From positions 1 to 5,163 of the forward strand of contig JACDGR010000265.1 of the NCBI GenBank assembly GCA_013821525.1: a stretch of DNA of 5,163 nt, in the 5' to 3' direction. The notes under the pieces are model-generated. The model had not been told where the DNA came from, ran no database searches, and saw nothing but the letters and a program-made list of their open reading frames with translations. This DNA is from Actinomycetota bacterium (GTDB lineage: Bacteria; Actinomycetota; Thermoleophilia; Gaiellales; Gaiellaceae). Of this stretch, positions 1 to 5,163 are shown piece after piece. The number at the start of each line of letters is the position of its first letter. Position 1 is the stretch's first letter. A program made the position numbers and the translations under genes.

Positions 1-1
1 G

Positions 2-394
2 GGTCAGACCGAGCAGGCTGCAGTGACGGCGTTCAATCAGGCCGGCGTGCTCGCGAGCGTCGTCTTCGTGCCCGGCACCGACCCGCTCGGCACGATCGTC
101 CAGCAGGCCAAGGCGAGTGGAACCACCGTGCCGTACCACGCGCACGTGCAGCTGAACGTCTCGAAGGGGCCGAACGCCCAGACCGACGTCAGCGTGCCGA
201 ACACGATCGGCCAGACGCTGAGCCAGGCCGTCTCGACGCTGAACAGCGCCAACCTGCGCCTGATCTACGTGAAGTTCCCCGTGACCTCGAAGAGCCAGGC
301 CGGCAAGATCGTGCAGCAGTCGCCGCTCTCAGGCGGCAAGGCCCCGCAAAACGGCCAGGTGCTCGTCTTCCTCGGCGCCTTCACGACCGGTTAG
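2..394 (+). CDS. PASTA-repeat protein, C-terminal end (5'-partial)
   Basis: The frame is open from the first bases, so the gene starts outside the window; the GTG at 23 is only an internal valine codon. The 130 visible residues form two PASTA-type repeats. The first covers about residues 1-56, lacks its beginning, and ends in 'HVQLNVSKGP'. The second covers about residues 63-127 and shows the typical 'VPNTIGQTLSQAVSTL' opening, 'IVQQSPLSGGKAPQNGQV' and a final beta strand. The protein ends five residues later with TAG. PASTA domains bind peptidoglycan stem peptides or muropeptides outside the cell, and they usually form the C-terminus of PknB/StkP-type Ser/Thr kinases or of class B/A penicillin-binding proteins. 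No kinase, transmembrane or transpeptidase part is visible, so the parent protein cannot be named; a PASTA kinase or a stand-alone PASTA protein are both possible. It converges with pdxS across a shared hairpin. Confidence 0.85.
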   Translation, partial: GQTEQAAVTAFNQAGVLASVVFVPGTDPLGTIVQQAKASGTTVPYHAHVQLNVSKGPNAQTDVSVPNTIGQTLSQAVSTLNSANLRLIYVKFPVTSKSQAGKIVQQSPLSGGKAPQNGQVLVFLGAFTTG

Positions 395-417
395 CGGGCC
401 TCCGAGAGGGGCGCACC

Positions 418-446
418 GAACTTTGTGTGGAGTCCACACAAAGTTC
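418..446. terminator. Bidirectional hairpin terminator between convergent genes
   Basis: This is an inverted repeat with perfect 14-bp arms, 418-431 (GAACTTTGTGTGGA) and 433-446 (TCCACACAAAGTTC), around the single central base 432. The folded form would have about 13 pairs and a three-base loop. It lies 24 bp after the PASTA gene stop and 15 bp beyond the pdxS stop, exactly where two convergent genes need transcription to end. No T-tract follows on either strand, which is common for high-GC actinobacterial terminators. The near-perfect dyad could also bind a protein, but position favours termination. Confidence 0.75.
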
Positions 447-460
447 TGGTCGCGGTCGGC

Positions 461-1345
461 CTACCAGCCGCGCGTCTCGAGCAGCTGGCTCGGATCGAGC
501 GACTGCGTCGAGATGCCGACCATCGCCTCGCCGAGACCGGCGGAGACGCGGGCCAGGACGCCCGCGTCGAGGTAGTGCGTCGTCGCCTCGACGATCGCCC
601 GTGCACGCTGGGCGGGATTGCCCGACTTGAAGATGCCGGAGCCGACGAAGACGCCCTCCGCGCCGAGCTGCATGCACAGCGACGCGTCGGCCGGCGTGGC
701 GATCCCGCCGGCGGTGAAGGTGACGACGGGCAGCCGCCCGTTTTCGGCGACCCACTTGACGAGCTCGTACGGCGCGCGGAGCTCTTTCGCCTCGGCGAAG
801 AGCTCTTCGCTGCGCAAGGACTGGAGGCGGCGGATCCCGCCGAACACGGAGCGCATGTGCGTGACCGCGTTGACGATGTCGCCGGTCCCGGCCTCGCCCT
901 TCGTCCGGATCATCGCGGCGCCTTCTGCGATGCGCCGCAGCGCCTCGCCGAGATTGGTGCAGCCGCAGACGAACGGCACGGTGTACTGCCACTTGTCGAC
1001 GTGATGCTCGAGGTCTGCAGGCGTCAAGACCTCCGACTCGTCGATGTAGTCGATCTCGAGTGACTGCAAGATCTGGGCTTCCGCGAAATGGCCGATCCGG
1101 CACTTGGCCATCACGGGAATGGAAACCGCCTCCTGGATGCCTTTGATCATGTCGGGGTCGGACATGCGAGCAACGCCGCCGTCGCGCCGGATGTCGGCCG
1201 GGACGCGCTCGAGCGCCATCACCGCGCAAGCCCCCGCCTCCTCGGCGATCTTCGCCTGCTCGGCGTCGACGACGTCCATGATCACGCCGCCCTTGAGCAT
1301 CTCGGCGAGGCCGCTCTTGACCCGCATCGTCCCGATTTCGTGCAT
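461..1345 (-). CDS. pdxS: Pyridoxal 5'-phosphate synthase, PdxS (synthase) subunit
   Basis: PdxS makes pyridoxal 5'-phosphate in the cytoplasm from ribose 5-phosphate, glyceraldehyde 3-phosphate and ammonia, the last normally supplied by the glutaminase PdxT. The 294 residues match the usual family length and can be followed end to end. They include 'GGVIMDV' with Asp24, 'MALERVPADIR', 'IPVMAKCRIGH' with the Schiff-base lysine Lys81, 'DYIDESEVLTPAD', 'RTKGEAGTG' with Lys149, the phosphate-binding 'VTFTAGGIATPADA' and 'GVFVGSGIFKS', and the terminal 'ETRGW'. The ATG at 1345 is preferred because it reproduces standard family numbering (K81, K149); a second ATG at 1327 would remove six residues. 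The start lies 5 bp after the DUF1385 stop. The overlapping TGAGG there offers GAGG as a ribosome site, though only 3 nt from the ATG, which suggests translational coupling. No pdxT follows; a terminator and a convergent gene do. Confidence 0.97.
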   Translation of the reverse strand: MHEIGTMRVKSGLAEMLKGGVIMDVVDAEQAKIAEEAGACAVMALERVPADIRRDGGVARMSDPDMIKGIQEAVSIPVMAKCRIGHFAEAQILQSLEIDYIDESEVLTPADLEHHVDKWQYTVPFVCGCTNLGEALRRIAEGAAMIRTKGEAGTGDIVNAVTHMRSVFGGIRRLQSLRSEELFAEAKELRAPYELVKWVAENGRLPVVTFTAGGIATPADASLCMQLGAEGVFVGSGIFKSGNPAQRARAIVEATTHYLDAGVLARVSAGLGEAMVGISTQSLDPSQLLETRGW

Positions 1346-1350
1346 GGGCC

Positions 1351-2130
1351 TCAGGATAGCTCGCGCGCGAGCACAGCCGCGACAGCGCGAAGCGCAACCT
1401 GCGTCTCCTCGAGCCTGGGCTCGCGGGTCGTCAGGCGCTGCAGCGCGAGCCCGGGCACGAGAAACGCCTGCCAGAGCTTGCTCGAGGACTTCTGCACCAT
1501 GCGCCACAGCTCCATCGTCAGCGCGAGCGATAAGACGAGCACGACGAGCGGCGACCAGAACGCCGGCATGATCGGGAGCACGCGGTCTGCGAAGAAGGTG
1601 ACCGGCAGCGCCAGCGCGGCGAAGTTGGTGCCACAGCGCGGTGAGAAGCGAGAGGGCTTGGCCGTTCCCTGCCAGGTCGACGCGAGCCGGCGCTCCTCGG
1701 CGGCAGCAATCGCACGATGCTCCGCACCGTGCAGGTGCAAGGCGCGGCCGCGGAGGATCGTAAAGAGCAGGAGCAGCGAGATCGAGACGCCGCCGATCGT
1801 CGACCACGGCGAGGGCAGGAACGCGAAGCCGATCGGCGCGAGGATGGCGAAGAGGATCAGGAGACGCTCCTTCGGCGGTGCGACGCCGCTCCGCTTGAAC
1901 ATCGGCGAGAGCGAGGCGCCCAGTCGTACGAGCCCTCGGGCGAGCGGCAGGCTATGGACAATCTCCGGCGGCTTCGGCATCGTGCCCTCGCGCAGTGACC
2001 CGTCCGTGCCGGCGAAGGCCCAGAAGTGCTCGCTGACGATCACGACGCCGTTTGGACGCGCCATCCCGCCGAGGCGAGGCAGCGCCAGGGCGGCATCACC
2101 GCGGCGCAGCATCTGCGGTGTCTCGTCCAT
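1351..2130 (-). CDS. DUF1385 (YqhQ-like) membrane protein
   Basis: This 259-aa protein carries the hallmarks of the DUF1385/YqhQ family. They are an N-terminal 'LGGMARPNGVVIVSE' (residues 20-34), 'LHLHGAEHRAI' (131-141), 'SRFSPRCGTNF' (160-170) and, near the end, 'PGLALQRLTTREP' (226-238). Hydrophobic stretches at about 88-104, 112-126 and 185-206 look like membrane segments, with a weaker one near 170-181, so it is probably an inner-membrane protein. The conserved His/Glu and Cys residues resemble a metal or catalytic site, but I know of no established biochemical function for the family. The ATG at 2130 gives a sensible N-terminus; no Shine-Dalgarno sequence precedes it, so the start could be leaderless. 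The stop overlaps the ribosome-site region of pdxS 5 bp downstream. An 86-bp gap separates it from the upstream methyltransferase gene. Confidence 0.88.
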   Translation of the reverse strand: MDETPQMLRRGDAALALPRLGGMARPNGVVIVSEHFWAFAGTDGSLREGTMPKPPEIVHSLPLARGLVRLGASLSPMFKRSGVAPPKERLLILFAILAPIGFAFLPSPWSTIGGVSISLLLLFTILRGRALHLHGAEHRAIAAAEERRLASTWQGTAKPSRFSPRCGTNFAALALPVTFFADRVLPIMPAFWSPLVVLVLSLALTMELWRMVQKSSSKLWQAFLVPGLALQRLTTREPRLEETQVALRAVAAVLARELS

Positions 2131-2216
2131 GTATGAGTTGTATCGGACAAAACCCGCCCGACGTGAGGGTGAGTCGGCCCATTGTCTCCAGCCGCGAGGC
2201 CTACGAGGAGAGGTGC

Positions 2217-3281
2217 TCAGCGACCGTGGGAGACGGCGAGAGCCCGTTCGATTGCGGGGCGGACGCCCCAGCGGTCGCGCAACTCGTCGTACTCGCGCCT
2301 CGCGCGCGCGGCCCGTGTCGCGCTGGGCGCACGCACGGCACGAAGCATCAGGTTCTTCGCCGTGTGCTCGGCGGAGACGAACTCGATCACGTCCACGCGG
2401 TAGCCGAGCGTCTCGAGAGCGGCGGCGCGGAGCGCGTCGGTGACCAGGTCGGCCTGACGCCCGAGCAGCAGACCGTGCCGGAGCAGGCCGTCCTTCTCGT
2501 TCGACGCGATCTGCGCCGCAAGCTCGTGATGACAGCACGGCGCAACGACGATCGCCTCGGCCTGCAGACGGACGCCCGCTGCGATCGCATCGTCGGTTGC
2601 CGTGTCGCACGCGTGCAGGGAGACGAGCAGATCGATCGGCGTGTCGCTCTCGTAGTCGTCGATCGTCGTCGCCTCGAAGCGAGCTTCGTCGTATCCGAGC
2701 TCGTTTGCGATGCCGCGCATGATCTCGATCACCTGCGCGTTCGCATCGAGCCCGACGAGCTCGACGCGCGTGCCGACCTCACGGCCGTATGCAACGAGGG
2801 CAAGGCTCATGTACGCCTTGCCGCAGCCGGCATCAACGACGCTGATCCGCTCGCGGCCCCAGATCGGCAGCGGCCGCAGCAACTCGATGTAGTGCTGCAC
2901 CTGACGTTCCTTGTCGTGCGAGATGTGCGTCGCGGCAAAGAGGGGATGCGCCTGCGGCAATGCCCGCTGCGGTGTGCGGTCGTGCGCGGCCGCGATCGGG
3001 GCCGACGATGACGCCTTGCCGCGCGAGACGAGCCACTTTCCCTTCTTCGAGCGGCGGGCGTGCACGTCGCCGTCGGGCGCGAGTAGGTGCACGTTGCGCG
3101 CGTTCTCGAGAAGTGCGTCGAGGCGTGCGGGCCACTCCTCGCGCGGGATCGTCTCGGTGCGCGGGCCGTCGACGAGCTTCACCACGGAGCCGCGCTTCAG
3201 CACGACCGGCGTGGCGGTTACGCCGTCTGCGACGAGCTTGCGCCAGCCCTCTCCGACAGCTTGTTCGCGGAGCGCTTCCAT
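2217..3281 (-). CDS. Class I SAM-dependent methyltransferase (Methyltransf_32-like)
   Basis: The 354-aa protein has two parts. Residues 1-100 form a charged, strand-rich N-terminal region ('WRKLVADGVTATPVVLKRG', then 'KKGKWLVSRGKAS'). From about 115 comes a Rossmann methyltransferase domain introduced by 'HISHDKERQVQHYIELL'. SAM-binding motif I is 'VVDAGCGKAYMSLAL' (148-162), followed by 'VELVGLDAN' (173-181), 'LLVSLHACDTATDDAI' (218-233) and 'VVAPCCHHEL' (245-254). The SLHACD...PCCH pair is typical of the methyltransferase group (Pfam Methyltransf_32) that includes eukaryotic METTL25, GSTCD and TRMT13-like proteins. Some of that group act on RNA, but the substrate here is unknown. The ATG at 3281 is chosen because the residues after it look like a genuine folded N-terminus; this makes the gene overlap the upstream nuclease gene by 64 bp in another frame. 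No good ribosome site is seen, so GTG codons about 80 bp downstream remain possible starts. Cotranscription with the nuclease is very likely. Confidence 0.85.
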   Translation of the reverse strand: MEALREQAVGEGWRKLVADGVTATPVVLKRGSVVKLVDGPRTETIPREEWPARLDALLENARNVHLLAPDGDVHARRSKKGKWLVSRGKASSSAPIAAAHDRTPQRALPQAHPLFAATHISHDKERQVQHYIELLRPLPIWGRERISVVDAGCGKAYMSLALVAYGREVGTRVELVGLDANAQVIEIMRGIANELGYDEARFEATTIDDYESDTPIDLLVSLHACDTATDDAIAAGVRLQAEAIVVAPCCHHELAAQIASNEKDGLLRHGLLLGRQADLVTDALRAAALETLGYRVDVIEFVSAEHTAKNLMLRAVRAPSATRAARARREYDELRDRWGVRPAIERALAVSHGR

Positions 3282-4897
3282 CCCGTGGAGTCTACGAGTG
3301 GTACCACCTCGACCTCGGGCGGCGGGCGCCGGAGGAAGCCGGCGATCACCAGCAACTCGTCGGCCGCGGCCGGGTCGAGCGTCGGCTCGGCACGTGCGAC
3401 CGCGGCTAGACCCGCTTGCCACTCGAGGCCGTGCGGGCCGTGGTAGGGACGGATACAGACGAGCTGCCCCTTCGCGACGAAGAACCCGCGTCGCGTCCCC
3501 TCCCGCTCGCCGGGCGCGACCACGCACACGCCGATCTGCCGCAGACGCTGGGCGCGCGCGATCTCCCGCGCGACGCCTTCGAGTGCCTCGATGCGGTCAC
3601 GTAGTCGTGCTGCGTCTTCGAAACGGAGGTCGTGCGCCAGCCGCTTCAGCTTGGCGCGCAGCGAGGGCAACGCATCGTCGACCGCCTCCCACTCGAGCCC
3701 TTGTAGGGCGCGTGCGGCAAGTTGTGCGCGGCGGCGACTCTTGATCGGCCCGAGGTCCGTTGGTTTGGCGGAGCACACGACGCCGTCACCGCGACGACGC
3801 AGATAGAGGTACCGGTCAGGGCGAGCCGAGCGTGCGTTCGCGGGTGGACGGAGCTCGCGGATCAGTCGTAGCTCCTCGATCGACGCCTCGAGCTCCGAGC
3901 CGAGGACGCGCCACTCGATCCGCTCGACGGCGCCGAGCGCGCTCTCGACCGCCGGGCGCTGCTTGTCGGAACGGAAGTACGAACGAAGCCGCGCACGGAG
4001 GTCGCGTGCCTTGCCGACATAGAGCACCTGATCGTGCGCGTCGCGGAAGAGGTAGACACCGGGCCGTTGCGGCGCACCGAAGGCGAGGTGCCGCTTGCGG
4101 TGCACCCGGCGCGGCCGCGTCGCTGAGAGCTCGACGAGGTCGGCAACCGTTCGGGCGCCCCGTTCCTGCGCCATGCCGATCAGGCAGACGAGGATCTCGG
4201 CCGTCGCCTCCGCGTCGGGCAGCGCCCGATGGCATGGCTTCGCGTCGGTGACGAAGCGGTATGCCAGCGCTCCAAGGTTGGCGGGTTGCCTGCCGAGCAG
4301 CTTGCGCGCGAGACCGACCGTGTCGACGACCGTCGCCGAGGTGCGGCGACCGGTCAGGCGCATCGTCTCGTTGTCGAGGAACGCCATGTCGAAGCGCGCG
4401 TTGTGCGCGACGAGCACCGCGTCGCCCGCGAACTGGAGAAACCGACGCACCGCTGCGGCGACCGGCGGCGCGCGCCGCAGCTGCTCGTCACGCAGGCCTG
4501 TCAGGGCCGCGACCGCCGGCTGGAGACGGGCACCGGGATTCGCCAGCGTCTCGAACCGCTCGGCCAACTCGAGGCGGGTCACCCGGACAGCGCCGAACTC
4601 GCAGGGACGCGCTGTGCCCGGACGCAGGCCCGTCGTCTCGAGGTCGAAGACGACGAAGGTCGCTTCTTCGAGCAGCAGGCCCTCGCCGGGAGCGCCCGTC
4701 AGGGCGACGAGGTCGCCGGCAAAACGGAGGCGGGCGTCATCCTCGACCGCCTCGGAGAGCAGCGATCGCGCGAGGCCCACCGGCACTGCGGTGCCGAGCT
4801 TCAGGACCTTGCGTGCCGCCTCGTCGACCGACACCGGCCCGCGGCGCTCCTCGACGAGCTCGACCAGCCGGTCCGCGGCGTCCAACCGTAGCTGCAT
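3218..4897 (-). CDS. DnaQ-type DEDDh exonuclease / GIY-YIG (UvrC-N) / UVR-motif fusion nuclease
   Basis: This 559-aa protein is a probable DNA-repair nuclease. Residues 1-75 form a small helical, possibly winged-helix, N-terminus. Residues 79-240 are a DnaQ-like 3'-5' exonuclease with a complete DEDDh set: FDLETTG (Asp85, Glu87), 'VAHNARFD' (Asp170) and His223/Asp228 in 'CHRALPDAE'. Residues 277-355 are a UvrC-type GIY-YIG endonuclease with GVY (280-282), YVG (293-295), Arg303 and Glu337 at the positions of the catalytic residues. Residues 415-441 form a UVR motif ('LRFEDAARLRDRIEAL'), which in UvrC contacts UvrB. The RNase H-like and helix-hairpin-helix C-terminal half of UvrC, which makes the 5' incision, is absent. 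This is the layout of actinobacterial 'DEDD exonuclease domain' proteins such as mycobacterial Rv2191, and functionally recalls E. coli Cho. ATG 4897 is favoured by the promoter geometry. The last 21 codons overlap the methyltransferase gene. Confidence 0.93.
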   Translation of the reverse strand: MQLRLDAADRLVELVEERRGPVSVDEAARKVLKLGTAVPVGLARSLLSEAVEDDARLRFAGDLVALTGAPGEGLLLEEATFVVFDLETTGLRPGTARPCEFGAVRVTRLELAERFETLANPGARLQPAVAALTGLRDEQLRRAPPVAAAVRRFLQFAGDAVLVAHNARFDMAFLDNETMRLTGRRTSATVVDTVGLARKLLGRQPANLGALAYRFVTDAKPCHRALPDAEATAEILVCLIGMAQERGARTVADLVELSATRPRRVHRKRHLAFGAPQRPGVYLFRDAHDQVLYVGKARDLRARLRSYFRSDKQRPAVESALGAVERIEWRVLGSELEASIEELRLIRELRPPANARSARPDRYLYLRRRGDGVVCSAKPTDLGPIKSRRRAQLAARALQGLEWEAVDDALPSLRAKLKRLAHDLRFEDAARLRDRIEALEGVAREIARAQRLRQIGVCVVAPGEREGTRRGFFVAKGQLVCIRPYHGPHGLEWQAGLAAVARAEPTLDPAAADELLVIAGFLRRPPPEVEVVPLVDSTGWKRSANKLSERAGASSSQTA

Positions 4898-4904
4898 GGC
4901 GAAG

Positions 4905-4934
4905 ACTCTAGAGCGAACGTGTGTTCGTGTCCAA
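4905..4934 (-). promoter_or_regulatory. Predicted sigma-70-type promoter of the nuclease gene, probably leaderless
   Basis: On the minus strand a -35 element TTGGAC (4934-4929) is followed by an 18-bp spacer and a -10 element TAGAGT (4910-4905, matching TAnnnT). Seven bases separate the -10 from the A of the ATG at 4897, so transcription should start at or within a base of the start codon. There is no Shine-Dalgarno sequence in the 16 bp before the ATG, in keeping with a leaderless message, a common arrangement in actinobacteria. The -10 overlaps an 8-bp palindrome CTCTAGAG (4906-4913). Confidence 0.6.
4914..4927. promoter_or_regulatory. LexA (SOS) operator
   Basis: The sequence CGAAC-GTGT-GTTCG is a perfect 5+5 dyad with a 4-bp centre. 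It matches the LexA box of Gram-positive bacteria (CGAACnnnnGTTCG; mycobacterial form TCGAACnnnnGTTCGA) at every arm position, though the outermost T/A of the mycobacterial form is absent. It sits entirely inside the -35/-10 spacer of the nuclease promoter, 16 bp before the start codon, where bound LexA would block RNA polymerase. The nuclease is a plausible SOS gene: E. coli cho, encoding a UvrC-N homologue, is LexA-regulated. The box is also 106 bp upstream of the divergent gene, whose control by it is uncertain. Confidence 0.85.
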
Positions 4935-5033
4935 TCGGCGGGCCATGGCTCCGATGGGGTGAATCCGCCCACCCGTCGGGGTGACCAGCGGTTCAGCCTG
5001 GCGAAGTCTGCAGATTCCCGCAACCATGAGAGC

Positions 5034-5163
5034 GTGCGCATCGTCCCGAGACTCGCGTCGGCGTCGGTCGCGGCCGGATTCGTGCTCGCGCTCTGCTCGG
5101 CAGGCGCAGCGCCCGCGAGCGTCCTGCTTGGTGACAGGGATGTCGTCCGCCCGACCCTGAAGG
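5034..5163 (+). CDS. Secreted protein with N-terminal signal peptide (3'-partial)
   Basis: Forty-three codons are visible from a GTG at 5034 to the window end. They encode a short basic start (VRIVPR), a long hydrophobic stretch of Ala, Val, Leu and Gly, and 'SAGAAPAS', a suitable Ala-x-Ala signal-peptidase I site around residue 28. The mature part begins 'SVLLGDRDVVRP' and is too short to assign to a family. A cysteine follows 'LAL', but leucine at the -1 position does not fit a lipobox, so a lipoprotein is unlikely. The same frame is open upstream to a GTG at 4959, which would add 25 polar residues ahead of the signal sequence and is less likely. No convincing ribosome site precedes 5034. 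The gene is transcribed away from the nuclease gene. Confidence 0.55.
   Translation, partial: MRIVPRLASASVAAGFVLALCSAGAAPASVLLGDRDVVRPTLK

Noticed and set aside
1346..1807. In-frame upstream extension of pdxS giving a 448-aa protein
   Set aside because: The extra N-terminal residues overlap the DUF1385 gene, match nothing in PdxS, and the 294-aa form reproduces standard length and residue numbering.
2136..2166. Possible promoter in front of the DUF1385 gene (TACAAC as -10)
   Set aside because: The -10 lacks the final T and no -35-like sequence occurs at 16-18 bp upstream. A separate promoter is possible but not supported.
2149..2177. Possible minus-strand terminator after the methyltransferase gene (CCGAC/GTCGG stem, then TTTT)
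   Set aside because: Only five pairs with a ten-base loop, and the T-run is five bases away from the stem; too weak to call.
1088..2443. Long plus-strand open frame (451 codons) opposite DUF1385, pdxS and methyltransferase genes
   Set aside because: The translation is rich in Arg, Ser and Ala with no recognisable motif, and it lies antisense to genes with clear family signatures. It is a typical GC-rich shadow frame, as are the other long plus-strand frames at 425-1063, 2052-3011, 2911-3744 and 4229-4911.
3298..3307. Palindrome GTGGTACCAC just ahead of the methyltransferase start
   Set aside because: It lies in the conserved-looking coding region of the nuclease (Val-Val-Pro-Leu), is only 10 bp, and no second copy or promoter is seen.
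3282..3527. In-frame upstream extension of the methyltransferase
   Set aside because: The added residues are low-complexity Arg/Ala/Gly antisense-like sequence lying fully inside the nuclease coding region; the family-like protein starts around 3281.
5034..5120. Lipoprotein signal around the cysteine in 'LALCSAG'
   Set aside because: Leucine precedes the cysteine where Gly, Ala or Ser is required; an Ala-x-Ala signal-peptidase I site just after fits better.

Overview
The window looks like a piece of a high-GC Gram-positive (actinobacterial) chromosome. The bases are G/C-rich throughout, third codon positions are strongly G/C, and the genes are packed tightly. The mix of an extracytoplasmic PASTA protein, a DnaQ-UvrC fusion nuclease, a DUF1385 protein of the 'GGMA-NG' type and a PdxS-type vitamin B6 synthase fits Actinomycetota, possibly a deep-branching class such as Thermoleophilia. 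The class-level guess is inference only. There are no mobile elements, CRISPR arrays, rRNA or tRNA genes that I can see.

Layout. At the left edge is the 3' end of a plus-strand gene with two PASTA repeats (to 394). It converges on a minus-strand block, and a 29-bp near-perfect palindrome (418-446) between them probably terminates transcription from both sides. The minus-strand block, in its own transcription order (right to left), is: a 559-aa DnaQ exonuclease / GIY-YIG / UVR-motif nuclease (4897-3218); a 354-aa SAM-dependent methyltransferase whose start lies inside the nuclease gene (3281-2217); an 86-bp gap; a 259-aa DUF1385 (YqhQ-like) membrane protein (2130-1351); and pdxS (1345-461), only 5 bp behind it. 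At the right edge a divergent plus-strand gene begins (about 5034) and encodes a secreted protein that is cut off by the window end.

How the genes fit together. The strongest regulatory signal is a perfect actinobacterial/Bacillus-type LexA (SOS) operator, CGAAC-GTGT-GTTCG, at 4914-4927. It sits in the spacer of a recognisable -35/-10 pair directly in front of the nuclease gene. This predicts that the DnaQ-UvrC fusion, and probably the overlapping methyltransferase, are DNA-damage inducible. The predicted transcription start falls at the ATG, so the message may be leaderless. The DUF1385 and pdxS genes appear to be translationally coupled, but whether they belong to the same transcript as the repair genes is uncertain. 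No pdxT gene lies next to pdxS in this window.

The genes are recognisable families. The points most worth following up are the SOS-operator/nuclease/methyltransferase unit and the domain content of the nuclease.
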